DNA of 35,340 nt from Fidelibacterota bacterium (GTDB taxonomy: Bacteria; Pseudomonadota; Alphaproteobacteria; Rhodospirillales; Rhodospirillaceae): NCBI GenBank assembly GCA_945903705.1, contig CAMDOZ010000012.1, positions 1 to 35,340 on the forward strand. Direction: 5' to 3'. Below are positions 22,148-30,111 of the stretch, one piece after another (positions within the stretch are counted from its first letter, which is position 1; each line of letters begins with the position of its first letter). Under the pieces are notes generated by a model. The model saw only the letters and a program-made list of their open reading frames with translations. It made no database searches and had not been told where the DNA came from. The position numbers were made by a program, and so were the translations under genes.

Positions 22148-22180
22148 CCCTGGATCCTGGGGACAAGCCCCAGGATGACG
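22148..22180. repeat. Dispersed palindromic repeat, copy 1
   Basis: 33 bases identical to 27897-27929. ATCCTGGGG (22154-22162) and CCCCAGGAT (22168-22176) form a 9-bp stem with an ACAAG loop. The element lies between the proC stop and the tetR start. Sequences of this form (CTGGATCC..GGGACAAGCCC..GGATGAC) are widespread intergenic repeats in alphaproteobacteria. Confidence 0.85.
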
Positions 22181-22191
22181 ATAAAGACGAA

Positions 22192-23010
22192 CTAACCTGC
22201 GAGTTCCTTCGAGCGCTTCGTCGCCGCGGCGACGGCGCGGGCGAGCAAGGGCTTCATGCCGTCCGCCGCCATCAGAACGTTCAAGGCCGCTTCGGTGGTT
22301 CCGCCGGGGCTGGTGACATTCTTCCGGAGAACGCCCGGATCAAGGGCGCCGGCTTCCAGGAGCGCCCCCGACCCGGCCACGGTGGCGCGGGCAAGCTGGG
22401 CGGCGAGATCGGGCGAGAGGCCCGCCTCGATGCCGGCATCGCGCAAGGATTCGGTGAGCAGGAACACATAGGCCGGGCCGCTGCCGGAAACGGCGGTAAC
22501 GGCGTCCATCTGGTTCTCGTCCGCAATCCAGGTCACCTGCCCGACCGCGCTCATCAGCACTTCGCAGACTCTCGCCTGCACTTCGCTGACGTTAGGCGCG
22601 GCGTAGAGCACGCTAATGGCTTTGCCGACCGCGGCCGGCGTATTGGGCATGGCGCGCACCACCATGGCGTCGTCGCCGAGGTGCTTGCGGAAATAGGACG
22701 TGGTCTTGCCCGCGATGACCGAAAGGAACACCGGCCGCTGAGACGTGAAGGACGCGTAGGCGGGGATCACTTGATCGGCGGCCTGCGGCTTCACGGCAAG
22801 GGCGATAACGTCCGGACGAAAGTCCCGCGGCACGTCGCTCATGTGCGGAAGGACGGTAAGCGCGCGGTGGTCGGAACAAGCGGTGACGCTGTCGCGTCCG
22901 GCCGGCTCGACGACGATGGCGTCAACCGGTGAAAGGCCGCGCTTGAACCAGCCGTCCAGAAGCGCGCCGCCCATCTTGCCGCAGCCGACGAGGAGAATCG
23001 TGCCTTGCAT
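22192..23010 (-). CDS. proC: Pyrroline-5-carboxylate reductase
   Basis: 272 residues, full length. The N-terminal Rossmann motif is ILLVGCGKMGGALLDGW; the middle has VIALAVKPQ, FLSVIAGKT and VVRAMPNTPAAVGKAISVLY; the C-terminal helical domain has the signature DAVTAVSGSGPAYVFLL, then LARATVAGSGALLE and NVTSPGGTTEAALNVL. It reduces 1-pyrroline-5-carboxylate to proline with NAD(P)H. It lies downstream of a YbjN-family gene on the same strand, a common alphaproteobacterial pairing, with a 56-bp gap. Confidence 0.96.
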   Translation of the reverse strand: MQGTILLVGCGKMGGALLDGWFKRGLSPVDAIVVEPAGRDSVTACSDHRALTVLPHMSDVPRDFRPDVIALAVKPQAADQVIPAYASFTSQRPVFLSVIAGKTTSYFRKHLGDDAMVVRAMPNTPAAVGKAISVLYAAPNVSEVQARVCEVLMSAVGQVTWIADENQMDAVTAVSGSGPAYVFLLTESLRDAGIEAGLSPDLAAQLARATVAGSGALLEAGALDPGVLRKNVTSPGGTTEAALNVLMAADGMKPLLARAVAAATKRSKELAG

Positions 23011-23066
23011 GATGCAACAGTATCACTGTGCTCAGGCGCACAACAACGGCACGAAGGTGGTTCGGG

Positions 23067-23570
23067 TTAGGCCTCGCCGACCGTATCCAGCAGCGAGCTG
23101 GCGATGGCGTCTTCCGCCGAGCGGCCGCCCCAGATCACGAACTGGAATGCGGGGTAGTAGCGCTCGCATTCCGCCACGGCGAGATCCATGAGCTCACTGA
23201 CAATATCGCTGTCCAAACGGTCCGGCAGGCGCACCGTATGGCGGAACATGGGGATGCCTTCTTCCACCCAAATGGCGAAGTGGCCCATCCACAGACGTTC
23301 GTTGAGCTTGGCGAGGAGTTCGTAGACCTGGCCCATCAGCTTGGACTGCACCCGCATATCGAGGGCGCAGGAGAAGTGCAGGGCCTTCAGGTCCTCGGAC
23401 CAGGCGAAGAACATGCCGTAGTCGCACCAGGAGCCCGGAGCTTCGACCGCAAGCTCGGTCTCGCAGCGGCGGTCATGGACCCACTCTTTGCCGGCGATAA
23501 ATTCTTCGATGAAATCGATGGGGTTGGTGACAGTGGTGGATTGACGGCGAAGCGTATCTTTGGACTGCAA
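23067..23570 (-). CDS. YbjN domain-containing protein
   Basis: 167 residues from a TTG start with GGAGG five bases upstream. The sequence shows the YbjN pattern: NPIDFIEEFIAGKEWVHDR, then WCDYGMFFAWSEDLKALHFSCALDMRV, LLAKLNERLWMGHFAIWVEEG, and IPMFRHTVRLPD, with a C-terminal helix (LMDLAVAECERYYPAFQFVIWGG). It is a soluble, chaperone-like fold related to type III secretion chaperones; its role is not settled. Placement upstream of proC is conserved in alphaproteobacteria in my recollection. No membrane segments or signal peptide. Confidence 0.85.
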   Translation of the reverse strand: MQSKDTLRRQSTTVTNPIDFIEEFIAGKEWVHDRRCETELAVEAPGSWCDYGMFFAWSEDLKALHFSCALDMRVQSKLMGQVYELLAKLNERLWMGHFAIWVEEGIPMFRHTVRLPDRLDSDIVSELMDLAVAECERYYPAFQFVIWGGRSAEDAIASSLLDTVGEA

Positions 23571-23780
23571 AAGACCCTCCCCTCATACCAAACGCGGGGT
23601 CTCAAACCCCGGCCCACCCCGGGCCGATCCCCTTATGAAATAAGGGCATAGATTCAAGATATAGTAGGGGAGAAAGGGTCGCAATACAAAATAGCGAGTA
23701 AAATCGCCGAGTCGCGCAAATCTTGTGGATAAGTCATTTCTGAGAGTCGCGCAGCTCGAGATCACGCCTTAGGCGAGACG
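23571..23780. other. Non-coding gap with a perfect reverse DnaA box
   Basis: The ubiK and ybjN genes are separated by about 210 bases with no ORF I support. TGTGGATAA at 23724-23732 is a perfect DnaA box on the minus strand, and the surrounding stretch (23630-23710) is AT-richer than the genes. The ybjN promoter is probably here. Confidence 0.4.
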
Positions 23781-24032
23781 CTAGCGCGCTTCGAGTTTGC
23801 GCTCGAGCTCGGCGACGCGCGTAGAGAGCCGTTCCTGCTCGGCGCGCGCTTCGGCCGCCATCGCGCGCACCACGTCGAACTCCTCGCGGCGCACGTATCC
23901 GCCGTCGGCCATCACGCGCTCGAGCCGATCGCGGATCATGGCTTCTATTTCCTGCTTCAGGCCCGACAGCGCGCTGAGCGCACCGCCGCTGAGGCGGGCG
24001 AGATCGTCGAAGATGCGATTTTGCGATTGCAT
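23781..24032 (-). CDS. ubiK: UbiK-type accessory factor (BMFP family)
   Basis: 83 residues from the ATG at 24032, with CAGGAG nine bases upstream; upstream in-frame codons only extend into hldD's promoter. It has the BMFP pattern: NRIFDDLARLSGGALSALSGLKQEIEAMI at the N-terminus and a C-terminal coiled coil (FDVVRAMAAEARAEQERLSTRVAELERKLE). UbiK assists aerobic ubiquinone synthesis in E. coli by binding UbiJ and lipids; other members are described as fusogenic. It is divergent from hldD with 76 bp between. Confidence 0.85.
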   Translation of the reverse strand: MQSQNRIFDDLARLSGGALSALSGLKQEIEAMIRDRLERVMADGGYVRREEFDVVRAMAAEARAEQERLSTRVAELERKLEAR

Positions 24033-24108
24033 CGCGGGCTTCTCCTGGAACGTGGTTGGCATAATATCAGCGCGCAGCACGCCTGACGCAACACCATAAA
24101 GAGTACGC

Positions 24109-25089
24109 ATGTTCATCGTCACCGGCGGCGCCGGATTCATCGGCTCGAATCTCGTTGCGGTCCTGGAAGAACGCGGGCTCGAACCCATAACCATCGTCGA
24201 TCACGCCGAGAGCGATCACAAGACGCGCAATATCGCCAAACGCCGCGCGGAGCGCGTGCCGCCGGAGTACCTGACGGCGCATCTCGCCGAGATCGGGACC
24301 GACGTGAAAGGCGTATTCCACTTGGGTGCCTTGACGTCGACCACGGAGCGCGACGTCGCGAAGCTCACGGAAATAAACGTGCACTTGAGCCGGTATCTCT
24401 GGCGTTGGTGCGCAAAGCATAACGTGCCGCTTATCTACGCCTCGTCCGCCGCCACCTATGGCGACGGCAAGTTGGGTTTCAAGGACGACGACAGCCTTGC
24501 GGCGCTGGCGCACTTGCACCCGCTCAATCCGTATGGCCAGAGCAAACACTCCTTCGACCTTTGGGTCGCCGAGCAGGTGGCCAGGAACGAGCCCGCGCCG
24601 CCGCGCTGGGCCGGCGTGAAGTTCTTCAACGTCTATGGCCCGAACGAGTTTCACAAAGGCACGCAAGCAAGCCTGGTGCCCCAAGTGTTCGCCAAAGCGT
24701 CGAAGGGTGAGCCCTATCCCCTCTTCCGCTCGCACAATCCAGCCTATGCGGATGGCGGACAGCTGCGCGACTTCATTTTTGTCGAGGACTGCTGCGAGGT
24801 GCTGCTGTGGCTCTATGAGCTGGCACCCGCGAACGGAATCTTCAACCTCGGCACCGGAAAAGCGCGCTCTTTCCTCGACCTTGCAAGCGCGGTTTACGGC
24901 GCGCTGGGCAAGGAACCGGCGATCACCTGGCGCGATACGCCGGAAGACATCCGAGGCCAATACCAGTATTTTACCGAAGCGCGCATGGAACGCCTGCGCG
25001 GCCTTGGTTACAACGCACCGTTCACGCCGCTCGAAGTCGGTGTCGCAAAGACCGTCAAGATCCTCTCGCAGCCTGATCCCTACAGGTAA
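24109..25089 (+). CDS. hldD: ADP-L-glycero-D-manno-heptose 6-epimerase
   Basis: 326 residues, an extended SDR. TGGAGFIGSN at the N-terminus binds NADP; IFHLGALTSTTE in the form VFHLGALTSTTE, YASSAATYG and the catalytic NPYGQSKHSFD (Y-x3-K) follow. Then FFNVYGPNEFHKGTQASLVPQVF and FNLGTGKARSF match HldD rather than generic epimerases (the HKG and NLGTG segments are diagnostic). It epimerises ADP-D-glycero-heptose to the L-glycero form for the LPS inner core. The product ends two bases before lgt, suggesting one operon. Alternative: another nucleotide-sugar epimerase. Confidence 0.9.
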   Translation: MFIVTGGAGFIGSNLVAVLEERGLEPITIVDHAESDHKTRNIAKRRAERVPPEYLTAHLAEIGTDVKGVFHLGALTSTTERDVAKLTEINVHLSRYLWRWCAKHNVPLIYASSAATYGDGKLGFKDDDSLAALAHLHPLNPYGQSKHSFDLWVAEQVARNEPAPPRWAGVKFFNVYGPNEFHKGTQASLVPQVFAKASKGEPYPLFRSHNPAYADGGQLRDFIFVEDCCEVLLWLYELAPANGIFNLGTGKARSFLDLASAVYGALGKEPAITWRDTPEDIRGQYQYFTEARMERLRGLGYNAPFTPLEVGVAKTVKILSQPDPYR

Positions 25090-25091
25090 TC

Positions 25092-25904
25092 ATGTACGCA
25101 ATCGCCTTCCCCGCCATCGACCCGGTCCTGATCCAGATCGGGCCCATCGCCATCCGCTGGTATGCGCTGGCCTATATCGCCGGGCTGTTCGGCGGCATGG
25201 TGTATATGCGCTGGCAGGTGAGCAAAGCGCCGGCGCTGATGACCAAGACGCACGTGGACGACTTCTTCCTGTGGGTGCTGGCCGGCGTGATCCTCGGCGG
25301 GCGCCTCGGCTATGTAATGTTCTATAAGCCGGGCTCCTATCTCAGCGATCCGATTTCGATCTTCAAGACCTGGGAAGGCGGCATGTCTTTCCACGGCGGG
25401 CTTCTCGGCGTGATCATCGCGATCCTGTTGTTCGCGCGCCACACCAAGGTGAACAAGTGGTACATCGGCGACCTGGTGGCCTGCTCGGTGCCGATCGGAT
25501 TGGGATTGGGGCGCCTGGCGAACTTCATTAACGGCGAGCTGTGGGGCCGCGTGGCCCCCGACGTGACGTGGGCGATGGTGTTCCCGGGCGGCGGGCCGCA
25601 GCCGCGCCATCCGAGTCAGCTTTACGAGGCGGCGCTGGAAGGCCTCGCGCTGTTCGTCATCGTCAATCTTCTGTGGCGCAACGAAGCGATCCGCCGCCGG
25701 CCCGGACTCCTGACCGGCGTGTTCCTGATCGGCTACGGCCTCTTCAGGATCTTCGGCGAGCTGTTCCGTGAGCCCGACACCTTCATCGACTTCCTGCCCG
25801 GCGGAACCACCATGGGCCAATGGCTGTCGCTGCCCATGATTCTGTTCGGCCTCTTCTCGATCTGGCGCGCACGGCGCGCCGGGCCCATCACCGCGGCGAA
25901 ATGA
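25092..25904 (+). CDS. lgt: Prolipoprotein diacylglyceryl transferase
   Basis: 270 residues, several membrane segments. Lgt landmarks: IGPIAIRWYALAYIAGLFGG, FFLWVLAGVILGGRLGYVMFY, MSFHGGLLGVIIAILLF (catalytic His region), the signature GLGLGRLANFINGELWGR, HPSQLYEAALEG and a late LIGYGLFRIFGELFREPD. It transfers diacylglycerol from phosphatidylglycerol to the lipobox Cys, the first step of lipoprotein maturation in the inner membrane. The stop overlaps the next start by four bases (ATGA). Confidence 0.97.
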   Translation: MYAIAFPAIDPVLIQIGPIAIRWYALAYIAGLFGGMVYMRWQVSKAPALMTKTHVDDFFLWVLAGVILGGRLGYVMFYKPGSYLSDPISIFKTWEGGMSFHGGLLGVIIAILLFARHTKVNKWYIGDLVACSVPIGLGLGRLANFINGELWGRVAPDVTWAMVFPGGGPQPRHPSQLYEAALEGLALFVIVNLLWRNEAIRRRPGLLTGVFLIGYGLFRIFGELFREPDTFIDFLPGGTTMGQWLSLPMILFGLFSIWRARRAGPITAAK

Positions 25905-26974
25905 GACTCGCGGAGACCCTCAAGGAACGTATCCGGCGCGCGGGGCCCATTTCCGTCGCCGACTATATGGAAGCCTGCGCGAACGCCTACTACGCCAAGG
26001 GCGATGCATTTGGCGCGGGCGGGGATTTCATCACCGCACCGGAGATCAGCCAGACCTTCGGCGAGATCGTGGGCCTTTGGTGCGCCGTGACATGGCAGGC
26101 GCTTGGATCGCCAAAGGCCTTTCGCCTGATCGAATGCGGTCCGGGACGCGGCACGCTCATGGCCGACGCCCTGCGGGCGGCGGCGCGCGTGCCGGGTTTC
26201 AAGGACGCCGCGCGGATTCATCTCGTGGAGCGGAGCGCCAAGCTGCGCGAAAAACAACGCGAAGCCCTGAAGGGCGAAGTGGTGAGCTGGCACGATGATA
26301 TCGACGACGTGCCTTTGGGCGTCGCCATCGTCGTCGCCAACGAATTCCTGGACGCGCTGCCGATCCGCCAGTGGGAGAAAACCGGGCGGGGCTGGATCGA
26401 ACGCGCAGTGGACGTGAATGCGAGCGGCGCCTTTCGTTTCACTCGGGGCGCTGCGCGCGATCTCGACATTCCGTTGGCGATCTCCGCCGACGCAAAAGAG
26501 GGCGCCATCTTCGAGACCTCGCCGGCGGTGATTGGCTGGACCCGCGCTCTCGCCAACCGGCTGGTGGAACATGGCGGCGCGGCGCTGGTGATCGACTACG
26601 GACACACCGCAACCGCCGTGGGCGATACGTTGCAGGCGGTGAAAGCGCACCGCTATCACAGCGCGCTTGAAGATCCCGGCGAAGCGGATCTCACCGCGCA
26701 CGTGGATTTCGAGGCGGTTGGAACGGCCGCGCGGGAAATGGGCGCGAAGGTTTTCGGACCCGTTCCTCAGGGTGGTTGGCTCGCGCGCCTCGGAATCACG
26801 GTGCGCGCGGCGCAACTGGCCGCCGGCAAGGATGAGCTCAAGGCGAAGGAGATCGAGGGCGCCGTCCGCCGTTTGGTCGCGCCGGACGGGATGGGGCTTT
26901 TGTTCAAAGTCCTCGCTTTCACCCATCCCGCCCTGGAAGCGTGCGAGGGTTTCGAGCAGGATGCCGCCCGATGA
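25901..26974 (+). CDS. Class I SAM methyltransferase, MidA/NDUFAF7 family
   Basis: 357 residues from ATG 25901, which overlaps the lgt stop (ATGA); an earlier in-frame start inside lgt is unlikely. It opens with RIRRAGPISVADYMEACAN, then GDFITAPEISQTFGE, the SAM motif LIECGPGRGTLMADALR, LVERSAKLREKQREAL, and VVANEFLDALPIRQW, all typical of the MidA/DUF185 family. Eukaryotic members methylate a complex I subunit (NDUFS2); bacterial substrates are not settled. It overlaps pgeF by four bases, continuing the run. Confidence 0.9.
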   Translation: MRLAETLKERIRRAGPISVADYMEACANAYYAKGDAFGAGGDFITAPEISQTFGEIVGLWCAVTWQALGSPKAFRLIECGPGRGTLMADALRAAARVPGFKDAARIHLVERSAKLREKQREALKGEVVSWHDDIDDVPLGVAIVVANEFLDALPIRQWEKTGRGWIERAVDVNASGAFRFTRGAARDLDIPLAISADAKEGAIFETSPAVIGWTRALANRLVEHGGAALVIDYGHTATAVGDTLQAVKAHRYHSALEDPGEADLTAHVDFEAVGTAAREMGAKVFGPVPQGGWLARLGITVRAAQLAAGKDELKAKEIEGAVRRLVAPDGMGLLFKVLAFTHPALEACEGFEQDAAR

Positions 26975-27777
26975 ATCACCCTGGGAATCGCCCTGTGAAT
27001 CGCCTGGACACATCACTCGCCATCGAAACTGCGCTGCTGGCGCGGCCCGGCGTCACCCATGCGTTCTTCACGCGCAATGGCGGCGTGTCGACGGGGCTCT
27101 ATGAATCCAACAACGTGGCCTTCAGCGCGGCGGACGATCCGGCCCATGTGAGCGAAAACCGCGCCCGCTGCGCACTGCGCCTGGGACTTGGCGCGCTGGT
27201 CACGCTCAGTCAGAAACACACGCCTGAAGTCATCGAAGTCGAAGCTCCTTGGGAGCGCGGCGGCGCCCCGGAGGCCGACGCCCTGGTGACAAACAAGCGC
27301 GGAATCGCGCTCGGGATTCTGACGGCCGATTGCGCCCCGGTCCTGTTCACCGATGCGGACGCCGGCGTCGTCGGGGCGGCGCACGCCGGGTGGCGAGGCG
27401 CTTTCGACGGCGTGATCGGCAATACGGTAGCCGCCATGGAAGACCTGGGCGCGCACGCGGAACGCATGGTCTGCGTCGTCGGTCCCTGCATCGCACAAGC
27501 CTCCTATGAAGTGGGCGCGGAGTTCGTCGAACGATTCCTCGAACGCGACCCAACTTATGGGCGCTTCTTCTTCCCCTCGCCCAAGGCCGGGCATGCGCAT
27601 TTCGACCTGTCCGCGTTTGTCGCGAGCCTCGCAACCGCCGCGGGCGTCAGCACCGTGGCGATCGAGGGCAGCGACACATGTGCCCTGGAAGACAGATTTT
27701 TCAGTTATCGGCGTTCCACGCTGCGCAAGGAGCCGGACTATGGCCGCCAGCTGTCGGCCATCGGACTCTTGCCGTGA
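26971..27777 (+). CDS. pgeF: Peptidoglycan editing factor PgeF (laccase-domain protein)
   Basis: 268 residues from ATG 26971, overlapping the methyltransferase stop by four bases (ATGA). It has the YfiH/PgeF pattern: VTHAFFTRNGGVSTGLYESNN, QKHTPEV (first metal His), ILTADCAPVLF (Cys) and GAAHAGWRGAFDGVI (second His), then VGPCIAQASYEVG and late FFSYRR. The family hydrolyses or edits wrongly incorporated amino acids in peptidoglycan precursors and binds zinc or copper; other members show purine nucleoside activity. A palindromic repeat lies just after it. Confidence 0.93.
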   Translation: MNHPGNRPVNRLDTSLAIETALLARPGVTHAFFTRNGGVSTGLYESNNVAFSAADDPAHVSENRARCALRLGLGALVTLSQKHTPEVIEVEAPWERGGAPEADALVTNKRGIALGILTADCAPVLFTDADAGVVGAAHAGWRGAFDGVIGNTVAAMEDLGAHAERMVCVVGPCIAQASYEVGAEFVERFLERDPTYGRFFFPSPKAGHAHFDLSAFVASLATAAGVSTVAIEGSDTCALEDRFFSYRRSTLRKEPDYGRQLSAIGLLP

Positions 27778-27808
27778 GCGCCTCCGACAGTTCCAAGCTA
27801 GAACCGTC

Positions 27809-27929
27809 ACCCTGGGCGAATGCCCAGGGTCCAGGGTTACGAAGCGAAGAGACATGCCGCGAGCGGCGACCTCTCGGCAAACATCGAGACCCGAAACCCT
27901 GGATCCTGGGGACAAGCCCCAGGATGACG
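27809..27929. repeat. Composite palindromic repeat (two hairpins)
   Basis: The left hairpin is ACCCTGGGC (27809-27817) / GCCCAGGGT (27822-27830) with a GAAT loop. The right hairpin is in 27897-27929 (ATCCTGGGG/CCCCAGGAT), identical to 22148-22180. Between them CCAGGGTT (27831-27838) can pair with AACCCTGG (27895-27902), so the whole element is an imperfect palindrome of about 120 bases. Its right end contains the ATG of the next gene (27924). Confidence 0.8.
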
Positions 27930-28796
27930 GCGGTGGTTGTGGCGATCATCGCGCTTCTAATTCTCTCCGCTTGCGGCGAGGTCGGGCGGCCGTTTCTCGG
28001 CGCGCCTCAGGCCACGGCCGACAACCCCCTTCTCGATATTCCGACGGCGGTCGGCATCGCCGTCGTTCCAGTGCGCGGCCTTCCGGACTCCTTGAATACC
28101 GCCGTGAGCCGCGCCGCCGCGAGCCGTCTGCAGGCCTTCGAAATCCCCGCCGAAGCCGTGCCCGTCAATACGGGCCTGGGCTTTACGCTGGAGGGGACCG
28201 CCGACGCCGTCACCCCGGGAACGGGAGGCCGGACCGTCAGTGTCATGTGGATGCTGAAATCGCGCCGCGGCGAGGTGCGGGGCACACACCGGCAGAATGT
28301 CTTCATTCCGGAAAAGGCCTGGCAGGACGGCGAAAACGAGACCGCGACCTTGATGGGCGGCGAGGTGGCGACCGCGATCGCGGCCCTCCTCGGCGCCGAT
28401 ACGCCCGTGACGACGGCGGAAGGCAAGCCTGTTCCAAGCCTTCCGACAGTGTCCGTGAAAGCCGTGGAAGGCGCGCCGGGCGACGGCCGCGAGTCCTTGA
28501 GGCTCGCCGTGATTCAAATCCTCAATGAGAACGGCGTGCGGCGCGACGACGTCGATCCGGACATCACGATCACCTGCGTCATGCGCTCGATCCCGGCGAC
28601 GGACGGGCTGCAGCAGGTCGAGATCGTCTGGCGCGCGACCGCGCGCGGCGGCGCGGACCTCGGGACCATGCGCCTCGACAATACGATTCCCAACGGCGCC
28701 CTGGACGGGCCCTGGGGCCCGACCGCTTTCGCGATCGCCGATGCAGCGGCGGCGGACTTGGTGACGCTGATCACCTCGACCCCGGTCGCGAAATAG
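27924..28796 (+). CDS. Lipoprotein of unknown function
   Basis: 290 residues from ATG 27924. The signal MTAVVVAIIALLILSAC has a good lipobox (LSAC, Cys17), consistent with lipidation by the Lgt encoded in the same run. The signal lacks the usual basic start; upstream in-frame codons in the repeat add K and R, so a longer natural N-terminus is possible. The mature part has no family I recognise: TAVGIAVVPVRGLPDSL, an NVFIPEKAWQDGE segment, and VIQILNENGVRRDDVDPDITITC later, all of mixed alpha/beta character. The start codon lies in a palindromic repeat, and the short AGG before it is also part of the repeat. Confidence 0.8.
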   Translation: MTAVVVAIIALLILSACGEVGRPFLGAPQATADNPLLDIPTAVGIAVVPVRGLPDSLNTAVSRAAASRLQAFEIPAEAVPVNTGLGFTLEGTADAVTPGTGGRTVSVMWMLKSRRGEVRGTHRQNVFIPEKAWQDGENETATLMGGEVATAIAALLGADTPVTTAEGKPVPSLPTVSVKAVEGAPGDGRESLRLAVIQILNENGVRRDDVDPDITITCVMRSIPATDGLQQVEIVWRATARGGADLGTMRLDNTIPNGALDGPWGPTAFAIADAAAADLVTLITSTPVAK

Positions 28797-29069
28797 CGCG
28801 GAAAACGCGCGGTTTCCGAAAACTATCCACAGGCCGCCACAATTTGAGGTGTGGCGCAAAAGTCACCGCCGGGCGAAGGCCGGCCTTTTAATAGATGCGC
28901 GCCTTCGCGCGCGACGGGAACCGTTTACAGTCTCATGACAGGTTGATACTTTCCGCGCGCCTGTGCTGATGGGGACGGCACAGACGGCAGTTTTTATTGG
29001 TTGTCGCGTTTTCTGCGCCGAACCGGGGTCCACTTCGGCGGAAAACGCTCGTCGGGGCACACACAGCAC
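28797..29069. other. Non-coding gap before prs with hairpins
   Basis: No gene is seen. A near-consensus DnaA box, CTATCCACA, is at 28823-28831. A GCGCGC-CTTC-GCGCGC hairpin (28897-28912) and the larger hairpin at 29006-29048 lie closer to prs. The prs promoter must be here. Confidence 0.5.
29006..29048. repeat. Long hairpin / palindromic repeat upstream of prs
   Basis: GCGTTTTC (29006-29013) pairs with GAAAACGC (29041-29048), and CGCCGAA (29016-29022) with TTCGGCG (29034-29040): 15 bp of stem with a 2-base bulge and an 11-base loop. The GAACCGG..TCCACTT core recalls a dispersed repeat of Bradyrhizobium-type genomes. It ends 21 bases before the prs start, covering the place where a leader signal would act. 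Confidence 0.75.
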
Positions 29070-30002
29070 ATGAAGATTCTGGCGGGAAACAGCAACAAGC
29101 CGGTGGCCGAAGCCATCGCCTCGTTCTTGAAGCTGCAACTGACGAACGCCAGCGTGAAACGCTTCTCCGACATGGAGATCTTCGTGGAGATCCACGAAAA
29201 CGTCCGCGGCGAGGACGTGTTCGTGATCCAGTCCACCTCCTACCCTGCCAACGACAACCTGATGGAACTTCTGATCACCCTGGACGCCCTGCGGCGCGCG
29301 TCTGCGCGCCGGGTGACGGCCGTGATCCCCTATTTCGGGTACGCCCGCCAGGACCGTAAGACCGGCGGCCGCACGCCCATTACCGCGAAGCTGGTGGCGA
29401 ACCTTCTGACCCAGGCGGGGGCCGCGCGCGTTTTGTCGCTCGACCTGCACTCGGGCCAGATCCAGGGCTTTTTCGACATCCCCGTGGACAATTTGTTCTC
29501 AGCGCCGGTGTTCACCGACGACATCACGAAGAAGTACCAAGGCGAGCCGCTTGTGATCGTTTCGCCGGACGTCGGCGGTGTCGTGCGCGCGCGAGCCATC
29601 GCCAAGCGCATCCACGCAGACCTCGCCATCATCGATAAACGCCGTGAACGGGCGGGCGTTTCGGAAGTCATGAACATCATCGGCGACATCGAGGGCCGGC
29701 CCTGCATTCTGGTGGACGATATCGTGGACTCTGCCGGCACGCTGTGTAACGCCGCCAAAGCGCTGATGGATGCCGGCGCGAAGTCGGTATCGGCCTATGT
29801 CACCCACGGCGTCCTCTCGGGCGGCGCCGTCGGCCGCGTAACGGCCTCGCCGCTCAAGGAACTGGTGATCACCGACAGTATCCAGGCCACCGAGGCGGTG
29901 CGCCTGGCGGACAACATCCGCCAGTTGTCCATCGCTCCCCTATTGGGCGAAGCGATCAAGCGCATCAGCCAGGAAGCCTCGGTTTCCAGCCTGTTCGAGT
30001 AG
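29070..30002 (+). CDS. prs: Ribose-phosphate pyrophosphokinase
   Basis: 310 residues from ATG 29070; an in-frame codon at 29001 would run through the hairpin and is not credible. [55 protein letters not shown] (catalytic loop), [31 protein letters not shown] and the PRPP-binding [13 protein letters not shown] are all in place. It makes PRPP from ribose 5-phosphate and ATP for nucleotide, His and Trp synthesis. The downstream rplY is 4.5 kb away; in many bacteria the two are close, so the genes between look inserted. Confidence 0.97.
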   Translation: MKILAGNSNKPVAEAIASFLKLQLTNASVKRFSDMEIFVEIHENVRGEDVFVIQSTSYPANDNLMELLITLDALRRASARRVTAVIPYFGYARQDRKTGGRTPITAKLVANLLTQAGAARVLSLDLHSGQIQGFFDIPVDNLFSAPVFTDDITKKYQGEPLVIVSPDVGGVVRARAIAKRIHADLAIIDKRRERAGVSEVMNIIGDIEGRPCILVDDIVDSAGTLCNAAKALMDAGAKSVSAYVTHGVLSGGAVGRVTASPLKELVITDSIQATEAVRLADNIRQLSIAPLLGEAIKRISQEASVSSLFE

Positions 30003-30111
30003 CTTGGCCGCTTAACGACCGCCGATCCTATAGGCGAAGCCCTACATTTTAAGTCGACAGACCGGCCTTTTCGGGTTTCACTTGGTCACCGTCCATTATG
30101 CGCGGGGCCAC

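Noticed and set aside
28868-28889. GC-rich hairpin followed by TTTT after the lipoprotein gene
   Set aside because: The arms (CCGG/CCGG parts of GCCGGGCGAAGGCCGGCC) do not make a stem longer than four or five pairs; too weak to call a terminator.
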